Below, one piece after another: positions 17,482-26,254 of a stretch of DNA of 64,000 nucleotides (position 1 is its first letter; each line of letters begins with the position of its first letter). The stretch spans positions 124,001 to 188,000 of the forward strand of contig NZ_QKZT01000007.1 in the NCBI RefSeq assembly GCF_003254055.1, in the 5' to 3' direction. Origin of the DNA: Algoriphagus chordae. Its GTDB lineage: Bacteria; Bacteroidota; Bacteroidia; Cytophagales; Cyclobacteriaceae. The notes under the pieces were generated by a model. It was not told the origin of the DNA, searched no databases, and worked only from the letters and a program-made list of their open reading frames with translations. The translations under genes and the position numbers were made by a program.

Positions 17482-18357
17482 ATGAAAGTCGCCCTGCATG
17501 GCTTAGCGCTGAAAGCAGAATTGCTTTCGGATGTAAAGTCACTTTTCAACGAACTTACTACCCATCAATTCGAAATATTCGTCACGGAGCAATTTGACAA
17601 GCAACTTCGGAAGCATGGAAAACAATCTCTGTCCTACTCGGTCCTAGAAAGTAGAGTGGATATGGCAGCTATGGATTTTGTGATTTCCATAGGAGGAGAC
17701 GGCACCTTATTAGATGCTGTTTGTCTAGTTGGTGAACTCGAGATCCCAATTCTAGGGCTCAATACCGGCCGACTTGGCTTTTTGGCAACCGTGGCGACAG
17801 AAAAAATTTCAGATGCAATTGCAGACTTAGCTTCCAAAAACTATCAGCTAGAAAGTAGAACTTTGATCTCTCTTCAAAGTCATCGAAAGCTCTTCAACGG
17901 ATTGAATTTCGGTTTAAACGAATTCACCATACACAAGCGTGACACCTCATCGATGATCACGGTTCATACCTATATAGACGGGAAATACCTGAACAGTTAC
18001 TGGGCAGATGGCTTAATCGTCTCCACTCCTACAGGCTCTACTGGGTACTCACTAAGTTGCGGTGGACCATTGATTTCACCAGAGGCCAAGAACCTCGTGA
18101 TCACCCCAGTAAGTCCACACAATTTGAACGTGCGGCCTATCATTGTTTCAGATGAAAGTGAGATCAGTTTTGAAATAGAGGGACGGGCAGAGAAATTCTT
18201 AATATCTTTGGATTCTCGATCTACGTCAATTTCTTCGGAAGTGAAGCTAAGTGTGAAGAAGGAGAGCTTTTCTGCAATGTTGGTTAAGCTTCCTCAATAT
18301 CATTTCTTCGATACACTTAGGCAGAAGTTAAATTGGGGTTTTGATATGAGAAATTGA
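17482..18357 (+). CDS. nadK: NAD kinase
   Basis: NadK phosphorylates NAD to NADP using ATP or polyphosphate in the cytoplasm. The 291 residues are typical. The catalytic G-G-D-G-T motif is at 71-75, followed by N-T-G-R-L-G-F-L, the conserved N-E (L-N-E-F-T-I) and the glycine-rich T-P-T-G-S-T-G-Y-S segment. It follows the CBS protein by 3 bp and precedes the outer-membrane barrel gene by about 60 bp. Confidence 0.96.
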   Translation: MKVALHGLALKAELLSDVKSLFNELTTHQFEIFVTEQFDKQLRKHGKQSLSYSVLESRVDMAAMDFVISIGGDGTLLDAVCLVGELEIPILGLNTGRLGFLATVATEKISDAIADLASKNYQLESRTLISLQSHRKLFNGLNFGLNEFTIHKRDTSSMITVHTYIDGKYLNSYWADGLIVSTPTGSTGYSLSCGGPLISPEAKNLVITPVSPHNLNVRPIIVSDESEISFEIEGRAEKFLISLDSRSTSISSEVKLSVKKESFSAMLVKLPQYHFFDTLRQKLNWGFDMRN

Positions 18358-18419
18358 ATCAGAGTCCAAAAGACATAGTCCATTTGAGCTTAACAATTAT
18401 TAACCCGCTAAATACTAAG

Positions 18420-19211
18420 ATGCGTTTTTTTAACGTTAGGTACTTCATATCTTGCATCGTCTTGAAAAAGGTCAATTTTCAGATTTTCAACTACTTACTT
18501 GTATTTTCGCTACTTTTTCTGGGGATTTCTTCAGAATTACGAGCGCAGAAATACGATATAGGAGGAGGCTTAGGAGTCGCTGCCTATTCAGGTGATATCA
18601 TCCGAAAAATTGACCCGGGTCAACTAGGACCTCAAGGCACGTTGTTTGGCAGGAGAAATTTTGACAATGTGTGGGCACTACGCGTCGCAGTATCGGCAGG
18701 GATCCTGTACGGAGCAGATAGCATTAAGCCTATTGATCAGCTGGCGAAGATCAGAGACGGTAGGTTTAGAGCTGGGATAGTGGAAGCTTCGGCAATCATG
18801 GAATTTAATTTTCTAGATTACCTTACTACTAATTCCGAGTTCCGCTTCTCACCTTACGCTTTCTTTGGTATTGGCTATACTTTCGCCTTTGCAAAAGGGA
18901 ATACCTATGCGTTTAATCCATCCACTAGATATGATTTGGGCACATTAGTAATTCCATTTGGTGGGGGAGTAAAATACCAATTAGATGAACGCTGGACATT
19001 AGCAGCTGAATTAGGCTTTCGGCCAACCTTTACAGATTACCTAGACAAAATAGACAGTACAGAGCCAATCATTCCTAGGTTTCAGGATCCAAGTAATCCT
19101 ACGGCAGCTTATGGAATCAACTTTGGAAATGCCTATGACAAGGATTGGTACTACTTCTTAGGAGTAACGATTAGCTATACCCTCATGACTACCAAATGCT
19201 ACGCATATTAA
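18420..19211 (+). CDS. Outer-membrane beta-barrel protein (DUF6089-like)
   Basis: From the ATG at 18420 the product has 263 residues. A long signal region (hydrophobic about 21-38, ending E-L-R-A-Q) precedes alternating beta strands typical of small outer-membrane barrels (for example Y-D-I-G-G-G-L-G-V-A-A-Y-S-G-D). An upstream in-frame TTG (18354) overlaps nadK and is less likely. The position between nadK and uppS is conserved in Bacteroidota, which supports the DUF6089 assignment. The function is unknown, though some relatives are tied to envelope biogenesis or motility. The 3' end lies before the true uppS start. Confidence 0.75.
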   Translation: MRFFNVRYFISCIVLKKVNFQIFNYLLVFSLLFLGISSELRAQKYDIGGGLGVAAYSGDIIRKIDPGQLGPQGTLFGRRNFDNVWALRVAVSAGILYGADSIKPIDQLAKIRDGRFRAGIVEASAIMEFNFLDYLTTNSEFRFSPYAFFGIGYTFAFAKGNTYAFNPSTRYDLGTLVIPFGGGVKYQLDERWTLAAELGFRPTFTDYLDKIDSTEPIIPRFQDPSNPTAAYGINFGNAYDKDWYYFLGVTISYTLMTTKCYAY

Positions 19212-19250
19212 TTAATCGAGCCCTAGGGCTAATATTCGGAAAAGAAATGG

Positions 19251-19258
19251 CATTTTTG
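19251..19258 (+). promoter_or_regulatory. Candidate -7 box of uppS
   Basis: CATTTTTG matches TAnnTTTG at 7 of 8 positions. A transcript starting near 19264 would exclude the ATG at 19196 and supports the start at 19295. Confidence 0.35.
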
Positions 19259-19294
19259 TACCTCCAAAAAAGTAAGGGACCGGAGACGGCTGGA

Positions 19295-20032
19295 ATGAAG
19301 GAAGTATCTGATAATATCAACATCCCAAAGCATATTGCGATTATCATGGACGGCAATGGACGCTGGGCCATGAAAAAGGGTGCTATGCGGATATTTGGGC
19401 ACAAAAACGCTACCAAGGCAGTAAGGGAAGCCATAGAAGGCGCTGACAGTCTTGGAGTGAAATATCTAACTTTATTCTCTTTTTCTACAGAGAATTGGTC
19501 AAGACCAAAAGCGGAAGTAGATGGATTAATGGAGCTTCTAGTGAAGACCATGTCCGACGAGATTCCAATGCTAATGAATGGCAACTTTAAATTAGAAAGT
19601 ATCGGGGACGTAGAGAGCTTACCTCCATCAGCGTACAACACACTGATGAAGGTAAAGGAAATGACCTCAAAAAATACCGGACTCAAGGTGATCTTAGCAT
19701 TAAGCTATAGCGGTCACTGGGAGCTCACTCAAGCAGCGAAGCACATTGCTCAAAAAGTCTCAGAAGGAAAATTGAATGTGTCCGACATTACCGAACAAGT
19801 AATGGCTGATCATTTGGCTACTACAGCTTATCCTGATCCTGAATTAATGATCAGAACTAGTGGTGAGTACCGAATTAGCAATTTTCTGCTTTGGCAATTG
19901 GCCTATACAGAGATGTATTTCACTCCTGTATTATGGCCGGATTTTAGAAGAGAGCACCTCTTTGCTGCAGTTTCCGATTTCCAATCACGGGAAAGGCGCT
20001 TTGGCAAAACGGGTGAGCAAGTTAAATCTTAA
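19295..20032 (+). CDS. uppS: Undecaprenyl diphosphate synthase (cis-prenyltransferase)
   Basis: UppS condenses isopentenyl diphosphates onto farnesyl diphosphate to make the C55 lipid carrier for peptidoglycan and O-antigen. From ATG 19295 the protein has 245 residues, the normal length. The catalytic region I-M-D-G-N-G-R-W-A holds D19, and later motifs include F-S-T-E-N-W and the C-terminal R-T-S-G-E-x-R-I-S-N-F-L-L-W-Q. An upstream in-frame ATG (19196) would add 33 residues without family support and would overlap the barrel gene. The bamA gene follows 7 bp later. Confidence 0.95.
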   Translation: MKEVSDNINIPKHIAIIMDGNGRWAMKKGAMRIFGHKNATKAVREAIEGADSLGVKYLTLFSFSTENWSRPKAEVDGLMELLVKTMSDEIPMLMNGNFKLESIGDVESLPPSAYNTLMKVKEMTSKNTGLKVILALSYSGHWELTQAAKHIAQKVSEGKLNVSDITEQVMADHLATTAYPDPELMIRTSGEYRISNFLLWQLAYTEMYFTPVLWPDFRREHLFAAVSDFQSRERRFGKTGEQVKS

Positions 20033-20039
20033 GTAATTA

Positions 20040-22736
20040 ATGAAAAGAAGTTTACTGATTCTGTTTTGTCTGGTTTGGGCAAGTTCAGCAATGGCGCAAA
20101 TACGTTTGGGCCAAAGTCGCTATGCCTCAAGCAAGCCAATCGATATTTTGGAGCTCAATTACGCTAAGCCTCAAACCTTTAGAATCGCAGAAATAAAAGC
20201 TGTGGGTCTAACTACCTTGGATGAAATCGCTATTCTTTCCTTGTCTGGATTGAAAGTGGATGATAAAATCGAGGTGCCGGGAGACGCTATATCCAATGCA
20301 CTGAAAAAACTTTGGGGTCAAGGAATCATCGGAGATGTGAAAATCTTGGTGACCAAAATCGATGGCGAAGATATTTCGCTATTGCTCGATTTGACTGAGA
20401 GACCACGATTCTCTAGAGTAGAATTCACTGGAATGAATAAAACTCAGGAAAGTGAACTCCGAGATAAGGTGAATATCAGGGGTCGTGTAGTAAGAGACGA
20501 CGTGCTAAATAATGCCAAGAGGAATATTGAGAAATATTACTTGGACAAAGGCTTTATGAATGCAGAAGTACGAATTAAACAAGAGAGAGATACTACCCTG
20601 CCTAATTCAGTAAAATTGATCTTTGATGTAGAGCAGAATTCCAAAGTCAGAATCAATGCTATAGAATTTTATGGCAATAAGGAAGTTCCAGACTCCAAAC
20701 TGAAAGGTAAGCTGAAGAAAACCAAGGAGCATGCTCGTGTAAGTGTGTTCAAAGATGGGTATTCACGCTTGACGGACGCAACTGCGGAAGACATTAAGAA
20801 CACCATCTTATACACAGACTCTGCTTCGCATGAGGATGTGAAGAACTATATCAACAAGAACTTCAAACTGAACTTCTTCAACGGATCCAAGTACATCCCT
20901 AAAGAATTTAGAAACGACAAGGACAATGTGATCAACTTCTACCAAAGTAAAGGCTATCGTGACGCTAAAGTCGTGGCAGATTCTATTTACAACTTTGGGC
21001 AAGACAAGATCAATATTGATATCGCCTTAGAAGAAGGTCAGAAATACTACTACAGAAATATCACCTTCAACGGAAACTTTATCCACCCAGACCAAGTCTT
21101 ATTGGCTAAACTGGGTATTCAACGAGGTGATGTTTACGATAAAGAAAAACTTGATAAGCGACTAAACTACGATCCTACCAAGGGTGATGATGTCAGTTCT
21201 CTATATCAAAATGACGGTTACCTGTTCTTCTCGATTGATCCAGTAGAAGTAAATGTAGCTGGAGATTCCATTGATCTTGAAATGAGAATTTTTGAAGGCC
21301 CTCAGGTGACTGTAAACTCGGTCAATATCAAGGGTAATGAGCGTACCTCGGATCACGTAGTAATGCGTGAAATACGTATCCTCCCAGGTCAGAAATTCAA
21401 TAGAGAGCTCCTCGTTCGTACTATTCGTGAACTTTCAACTTTAGGTTATTTTGATCCAGAGAAAATCAACCCAGATCTTAGACCAAATTTCGAAGCAGCG
21501 ACAGTCGATATCACATTCGAACTTGAAGAAAGACCAAATGACCAGATTGAGCTCTCAGGTGGTTGGGGCGGTTTCTATGGTTTCGTAGGTACTGTTGGAC
21601 TTTCATTCAACAACTTTTCCATCCGAAACATTAAGGATTTCTCCAAGTGGGATCCCCTACCTGTTGGTGATGGGCAGAAGCTTTCACTGAGAGTACAGGC
21701 CAACGGTCGTTCATTCCAGAACTACTCCGTTTCCTTGACAGAACCTTGGTTTGGCGGCAAAAAACCAAATGCTTTGAGTTTCTCATTCAATCACTCAGTA
21801 CAGCGGCAGGTCGATTTCTACAATCAGGATAGCTTTGGCGATGAATTAGGTTATTTCAAGATTACAGGATTGACGCTAGGACTTGCCAAGCGATTAACCT
21901 GGCCAGATGACAACTTTAGTATTAGTAATTCCTTACAGTTCCAGATTTATGAGTTTGACCAATACGGCACCTCATTTGGATTGAGTTATCCTACCGGAAC
22001 ATCGAACAGTCTTACCTGGAATACTACGATTGCCAGATACAATCTTGACAATCCTACCTACCCAAGATTTGGCTCTAATATTATTCTATCTGGTTCTTTT
22101 ACTCCTCCATATGCGAGTTTGAACAAGAATTTAAACGAAGAGTCAACTGATCAAGAAAAGTATAAGTGGCTTGAGTACAATAAGTGGATGTTTGATGCAT
22201 CTATCTACACGCCATTATTTGGCTCTAATAAACTGGTAGCTAGCGCAAGAGCTCACATGGGTTTCTTAGGTGCTTATAGTAAGAAAATTGGCATGATTCC
22301 ATTGGAGCGTTTCGTGATGGGTGGTGACGGAATGTCGATGAACAACTTTGCCTTAGGTCAGGAAATCATTGGTCTTCGTGGGTATGAAAATCAATCAATC
22401 ACTCCAGGACGAGATTCTCGAGGATCAGCAGATCCAGAACCATACGGCGGTATTGTATATAATAAATATGTGATGGAGGTAAGATATCTTATTTCACCAA
22501 ATCCATCAGCAACCATCTTTGTGTTAGCCTTTGCAGAGGCTGGAAATAACTGGGGATCCTATCAAGACTTCAACCCATATGACTTGAAGAAGTCAGCAGG
22601 TGCAGGCGCTAGAATCTTTATGCCAGCATTTGGTCTCCTAGGTATTGATTGGGGATATGGTTTTGATCCAATCCCTGGAGCAATCAGACCAAGTGGATCT
22701 CAATTCCACTTTACAATTGGCCAACAAATAAGATAA
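20040..22736 (+). CDS. bamA: Outer-membrane protein assembly factor BamA (Omp85)
   Basis: BamA is the core of the machine that inserts beta-barrel proteins into the outer membrane. The 898 residues start with a signal peptide (1-19, A-M-A-Q). Five POTRA domains follow (about 45-500), then a 16-stranded barrel with the Omp85 motif region (V-M-G-G-D-G, then G-L-R-G-Y, about 760-785). The protein is about 90 residues longer than E. coli BamA, partly from a large central POTRA insertion rich in Lys/Asp. The last residues (F-H-F-T-I-G-Q-Q-I-R) lack the classical terminal Phe. It is flanked by uppS and two Skp-like chaperone genes. Confidence 0.95.
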   Translation: MKRSLLILFCLVWASSAMAQIRLGQSRYASSKPIDILELNYAKPQTFRIAEIKAVGLTTLDEIAILSLSGLKVDDKIEVPGDAISNALKKLWGQGIIGDVKILVTKIDGEDISLLLDLTERPRFSRVEFTGMNKTQESELRDKVNIRGRVVRDDVLNNAKRNIEKYYLDKGFMNAEVRIKQERDTTLPNSVKLIFDVEQNSKVRINAIEFYGNKEVPDSKLKGKLKKTKEHARVSVFKDGYSRLTDATAEDIKNTILYTDSASHEDVKNYINKNFKLNFFNGSKYIPKEFRNDKDNVINFYQSKGYRDAKVVADSIYNFGQDKINIDIALEEGQKYYYRNITFNGNFIHPDQVLLAKLGIQRGDVYDKEKLDKRLNYDPTKGDDVSSLYQNDGYLFFSIDPVEVNVAGDSIDLEMRIFEGPQVTVNSVNIKGNERTSDHVVMREIRILPGQKFNRELLVRTIRELSTLGYFDPEKINPDLRPNFEAATVDITFELEERPNDQIELSGGWGGFYGFVGTVGLSFNNFSIRNIKDFSKWDPLPVGDGQKLSLRVQANGRSFQNYSVSLTEPWFGGKKPNALSFSFNHSVQRQVDFYNQDSFGDELGYFKITGLTLGLAKRLTWPDDNFSISNSLQFQIYEFDQYGTSFGLSYPTGTSNSLTWNTTIARYNLDNPTYPRFGSNIILSGSFTPPYASLNKNLNEESTDQEKYKWLEYNKWMFDASIYTPLFGSNKLVASARAHMGFLGAYSKKIGMIPLERFVMGGDGMSMNNFALGQEIIGLRGYENQSITPGRDSRGSADPEPYGGIVYNKYVMEVRYLISPNPSATIFVLAFAEAGNNWGSYQDFNPYDLKKSAGAGARIFMPAFGLLGIDWGYGFDPIPGAIRPSGSQFHFTIGQQIR

Positions 22737-22828
22737 GTATGGATTTAGAGTTGGTATTAGTTAATTTATGCAAAAATTAACCTTTGGAAAAGAGGAACAA
22801 ATCGAAGCCTTATTAACTTCCCAAACTC

Positions 22829-23359
22829 ATGAATAAATCACTGAAAATCGTACTTTTGCTGCTCATTGTGCTTCAGGCAGGCCCTTTAGCAGCTCAAAAG
22901 ATTGGATACATTGATTCAGAATATATTCTAAATAAGCATCCAGACTATAAAGTCATCCAGCAAGAGCTTGATAATATCAGCTCCGAATGGAAGAAAGAGG
23001 CACAAAATTTGGACAAAGAGATCAAAGATCTTTCTGTTCAGCTAAAAGCAGAGGAAGTGCTCCTCACAGAAGAAATGTACCAGCAACGGCTGGAGGCAAT
23101 TAAATTGAAACAAAAAGAATCCCAGGAATTCAATAGTCGGATTTTCGGAATTGATGGGCAGTACTTCCAAAAGCAAGCGGAACTCATGCAGCCCTTACAA
23201 TCCAAAATCTATGACGCCATTGAGCGAGTAACCCGGAAAAACAATCTGGCTATGCTGTTTGATAAGGCAGCCGAACCTTCGGCAATTATCTATACAGATC
23301 CCAGACATGATTATTCGGAATTCATCCTGGAGGAATTGGGAATAGAAGAAAACAAATAA
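22829..23359 (+). CDS. OmpH/Skp-family periplasmic chaperone (copy 1)
   Basis: The product has 176 residues with a signal peptide (1-22, ending L-A-A-Q) and the OmpH/Skp fold. The short strand K-I-G-Y-I-D-S-E-Y-I-L is followed by a long charged helical hairpin (about 45-130) and a final beta segment. Skp trimers hold unfolded outer-membrane proteins for delivery to BamA, whose gene is directly upstream. It is 13 bp from a second paralogue, so the pair is cotranscribed. Confidence 0.9.
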   Translation: MNKSLKIVLLLLIVLQAGPLAAQKIGYIDSEYILNKHPDYKVIQQELDNISSEWKKEAQNLDKEIKDLSVQLKAEEVLLTEEMYQQRLEAIKLKQKESQEFNSRIFGIDGQYFQKQAELMQPLQSKIYDAIERVTRKNNLAMLFDKAAEPSAIIYTDPRHDYSEFILEELGIEENK

Positions 23360-23372
23360 AAAGAAACACAGA

Positions 23373-23921
23373 ATGATGAAAGTAAAAGTTATCCTTTCCG
23401 CAGTAGCCTTGCTTTGCGTAGGATTCGTGGCTCAGGCACAAGATGTAAAAATTGGTTATACCAATGTGGAATTTATCATGGATTTGATGCCAGAAATGGA
23501 GCAAATAGCTGCTGATGTGAAGGATTACGAAACTCAGCTTCAGACTACCATGCAATTAAAAGCTGAAGATTTCCAGCGCCAGGTACAGACTTATCAGCAA
23601 GCTGCTCAGACAATGACTGAAGAAGCAAGAGCTGCTAAGGAGAAAGAATTAACGGACCTTCAAGGCACCTTGCAGAAAATGGAATCTGACACTCAAATCA
23701 GCTACCAGAGAAAATTAGGTGAACTTCTTACGCCTGTTCAGAATAAAGTGATCAATGCGATCAATGCTGTAGCTGCTGAAAATAACTACACGCATATCTT
23801 TGCTGAGTCTGCAGGACAAGCTCCTATCCTTCTTTACACTAAAGAGGAAGACAAGTTCACTGAGCTAGTGCTAGCTAAGTTGGGTCTTGAGATGCCAGCT
23901 GCACCAGCAGCGACGAATTAA
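23373..23921 (+). CDS. OmpH/Skp-family periplasmic chaperone (copy 2)
   Basis: The product has 182 residues with a signal peptide (about 1-22, V-A-Q-A-Q), the K-I-G-Y-T-N-V-E-F-I-M-D strand, a Gln-rich coiled hairpin and a C-terminal P-A-A-P-A-A-T-N tail. It is a diverged tandem paralogue of the preceding gene; both keep the I-G-Y...L/M-P-E layout. The start may be either of two adjacent ATGs (23373 or 23376). A strong terminator ends this cluster. Confidence 0.9.
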   Translation: MMKVKVILSAVALLCVGFVAQAQDVKIGYTNVEFIMDLMPEMEQIAADVKDYETQLQTTMQLKAEDFQRQVQTYQQAAQTMTEEARAAKEKELTDLQGTLQKMESDTQISYQRKLGELLTPVQNKVINAINAVAAENNYTHIFAESAGQAPILLYTKEEDKFTELVLAKLGLEMPAAPAATN

Positions 23922-23939
23922 TAAAACAGTAATTCAACA

Positions 23940-23977
23940 AAAGCCGTTAGGTCGATCTCGACCTAGCGGCTTTTTTT
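23940..23977 (+). terminator. Intrinsic terminator after the second skp-like gene
   Basis: A 13-bp stem (23943-23955 with 23958-23970, one G-T pair) with a tight loop is followed by seven T. It marks the end of the nadK-bamA-skp cluster. Confidence 0.92.
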
Positions 23978-24127
23978 GTGAAAAGTTTTAACCAGGCAGT
24001 CCACAGACTCCTAATGGGATTTTCAGGATCACAAAGAGCATATTTCGTGTCAGACTGAGTATTAAATATTCTTTGAACATACAAAAATGAAATGACAGTA
24101 ATTTGGTTTGGAACCATAACCATGGTC

Positions 24128-24323
24128 ACCTTGAGCACTTGAGAGACGAGAGTCTCGAATTCGAAAGGTGCTCGAACCTCAAGACTCCCGTCTCTCGGGT
24201 GCTCGAACTGACCAGCTTTTGATGTCCTCAAATCAATCTGTCACTGGTAGTGAAGTCGAAGTCAATTCTACTATAATTATCCTCGAACCTCTACACTCCC
24301 GTCTTTCAGGTACTCGAACTGAC
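24128..24323. repeat. Cluster of three imperfect 40-bp repeats, one inverted
   Basis: Two direct copies, 24171-24212 and 24282-24323, are 42 bp each and nearly identical (C-T-C-G-A-A-C-C-T-C start and C-T-C-G-A-A-C-T-G-A-C end). A third, diverged copy lies inverted at about 24130-24166. The inverted and first direct copies can pair into a long hairpin, and each unit also has internal self-complementarity (for example CCCG...CGGG). The stretch 23978-24356 holds no other feature that I can support. It looks like a dispersed palindromic element of the REP or MITE kind. Confidence 0.7.
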
Positions 24324-24356
24324 ATAACCTACCATAACACAACCACTATCTCAACC

Positions 24357-24662
24357 ATGCCAAAACGAAATCCAAAAGACATCATCAGTAAAAGTCAGGA
24401 CGCCGTACTAGTGGATTTTTACGCAGACTGGTGCGGCCCTTGTCAGACTATGGATCCAATTATAGATGAGGTGTTGACAGAATTAGATGGAAAAATTAAG
24501 CTACTAAAAATCAATATCGACAAAAGCCCTCAGCTAGCCCAGCAATTCGCCGTTCGCTCCATTCCTAATTACATTCTTTTCAATAAAGGAAAAATCCTCT
24601 GGAGAAAGGGAGGATTGATTACCAAGCGGGATTTACATCAGGCATTGAAAGGCTTTGTTTGA
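24357..24662 (+). CDS. Thioredoxin
   Basis: This single-domain thioredoxin has 101 residues with the active site W-C-G-P-C (about 26-30) and the cis-Pro loop S-I-P-N-Y (about 69-73). There is no signal peptide, so it acts in the cytoplasm as a disulfide reductant. An in-frame extension upstream to 24168 exists but runs through the repeat cluster and has no thioredoxin similarity, so the ATG at 24357 is the start. It is a single gene, closed by a bidirectional terminator. Confidence 0.92.
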   Translation: MPKRNPKDIISKSQDAVLVDFYADWCGPCQTMDPIIDEVLTELDGKIKLLKINIDKSPQLAQQFAVRSIPNYILFNKGKILWRKGGLITKRDLHQALKGFV

Positions 24663-24750
24663 GAAAACAAAATTTCATAAATCGAGAGAGGTAGTCTAAT
24701 CACCTGTTACCGCAAAAGCATCTTTGGTTAAGAGTGATTGACCTAAAATG

Positions 24751-24779
24751 AAAAAAGCTCCCAAATCGGGAGCTTTTAC
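24751..24779. terminator. Bidirectional terminator between thioredoxin and pseudouridine synthase genes
   Basis: A 10-bp stem (24753-24762 with 24768-24777) with a 5-base loop has A-rich and T-rich flanks and lies between convergent genes. Confidence 0.85.
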
Positions 24780-24782
24780 TAT

Positions 24783-26126
24783 TTATATAAAGAACTTCAA
24801 GCGAATCACTTCTTGCTCAGAGAGGAAGCGATAATGCCCTCGTTTCAAATCCTTTTTATCTAATTTCGCATAGACAACTCGATCCAACGCAGTCACATCA
24901 TAGCCCAGATGAGCAAAGATTCTACGCACAATTCTATTTCTTCCTATGTGAATCTCTAGGCCAAGAATTGACCGGTCCAGAGACAATACCTGCAAATCAT
25001 CTATTTCTGCTTTTCCATCTTCCAGCGTCAAGCCTTCAATGATCGCTTCTTCGTCCTTTTTGGTTAATGGCTTATCCAAGGTTACCTGATAGATCTTCTT
25101 GATCTCATTGGAAGGATGAGACAGCTTAGCTGCCAACTCACCATCGTTGGTAAACAATAGTAGTCCAGTAGTGTTTCTATCCAACCTACCGACAGGGAAT
25201 ATCCGCTCTTCACAGGCATTACCTACTAGGTTCATCACCGTCTTACGGTCCATAGGATCATCAGTAGTGGTGATAAAATCCTTCGGCTTGTTCAACAACA
25301 CATACACTGGCTTCTCTGGATTGATTTTGCGCCCTTGGTAGACAACTCTATCCGTACGCTTCACCTGCTTGCCCATCTCAGTACACACAAGTCCATTCAC
25401 GGTAACCAAACCTTGAGAAATCAACGAATCGGCTTCTCTTCGGCTACATATACCAGAGTTGGCAATATATTTATTGAGCCGAATAAGTGTTTCGTCATTC
25501 GTCAGTTTTGATTTTTTCTGAGGCAAAGCATCGAAATTATAATCAGGCCTTTCTACGTTAGTATCCTGATCCACAAAACGTTTTTTACCGAAACCTTTTG
25601 CTTCCTTCTTATCTGACTTGTAAGTAGGCTTACCTTCTGCGAAAACTGGTTTTTGATCCTTGCCACGTCCTTTATAAATAAGTCCGCCTGGCTTTTCTGA
25701 TGATCCGGGTTTACTAGATTTAGCATCCCTGTTATATGGCTTTGGAGCGCCCTGATCATCCTTTTTGGTAAAAAATTGCTTTTTCCCAAAACTTGGTTTT
25801 TGGGAATCTTCAAAAGAGGATCCTTGCTCTTTTTTAGGACCAAAGTTGGGTTTGGAAGCAAAATTGGATTTGGAACCAAACTTCTTTTCACCTAAGCTTT
25901 TGAAGCCTGCTTTCTTATTTCTTGGCTTTTTGTTGAATTCTGAGAAATCATCTTCACTGTTGCTAAAAGGCTTCTTCCCTGCCCCAGACTTAGAAAATCC
26001 TGAATCTTTGGATTTATTAAATCCCTCTGATTTCCCTTTGTAACCCCCTCTTTGTCCTGAATTGGAAGAGTTGGAATCTTTTTTTCCTTCGCCGAAAAAC
26101 GGCTTTTTTGAATTGTTATCTTTCAT
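24783..26126 (-). CDS. Pseudouridine synthase of the RluB/RsuA family with long disordered N-terminus
   Basis: The C-terminal 235 residues form a complete RsuA/RluB-type enzyme that isomerises a uridine in rRNA. It has an S4 RNA-binding domain (about 213-262, with S-G-I-C-S-R-R-E-A-D) and a catalytic domain whose Asp316 lies in V-G-R-L-D-R-N-T-T-G. The first about 210 residues are low complexity, rich in Lys, Ser, Gly, Phe and Asn, with repeated K-P-x-F and F-G-K-K motifs, and are predicted disordered and strongly basic. Such extensions are common in this phylum. The rRNA target (23S, RluB-like, or 16S) is not certain. Confidence 0.9.
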   Translation of the reverse strand: MKDNNSKKPFFGEGKKDSNSSNSGQRGGYKGKSEGFNKSKDSGFSKSGAGKKPFSNSEDDFSEFNKKPRNKKAGFKSLGEKKFGSKSNFASKPNFGPKKEQGSSFEDSQKPSFGKKQFFTKKDDQGAPKPYNRDAKSSKPGSSEKPGGLIYKGRGKDQKPVFAEGKPTYKSDKKEAKGFGKKRFVDQDTNVERPDYNFDALPQKKSKLTNDETLIRLNKYIANSGICSRREADSLISQGLVTVNGLVCTEMGKQVKRTDRVVYQGRKINPEKPVYVLLNKPKDFITTTDDPMDRKTVMNLVGNACEERIFPVGRLDRNTTGLLLFTNDGELAAKLSHPSNEIKKIYQVTLDKPLTKKDEEAIIEGLTLEDGKAEIDDLQVLSLDRSILGLEIHIGRNRIVRRIFAHLGYDVTALDRVVYAKLDKKDLKRGHYRFLSEQEVIRLKFFI

Positions 26127-26198
26127 AGAATTGCAGCATCCCTGCTGGATTGATTGTAAATTATTAAGCGATTGAAAACCAATCCCTTAATCGGGCTG

Positions 26199-26206
26199 CA
26201 AAGATA
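26199..26206 (-). promoter_or_regulatory. -7 box of the pseudouridine synthase gene
   Basis: The minus strand reads TATCTTTG followed by CAGCC, a perfect TAnnTTTG box. It predicts a leader of about 65 nt before the start codon at 26126. Confidence 0.5.
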
Positions 26207-26254
26207 CGTTCTATCTAGACAATTCTAATCATCTCCTTCAAAAATATTCCTGAT

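Noticed and set aside
19189..19686. Minus-strand open frame of 165 codons opposite uppS
   Set aside because: It is antisense to the conserved UppS core and has no family similarity.
24171..24323. tRNA-like GGTTCGA motifs
   Set aside because: The motif occurs as part of the repeat unit; no acceptor stem, anticodon arm or D arm can be drawn around it.
24128..24323. CRISPR array
   Set aside because: There are only two direct copies and one inverted copy with a single 69-bp spacer and no cas genes.
24168..24356. In-frame N-terminal extension of thioredoxin through the repeat cluster
   Set aside because: The two direct repeats happen to be 111 bp apart and so stay in frame, but the extension has no thioredoxin similarity and the ATG at 24357 gives a normal-length protein.
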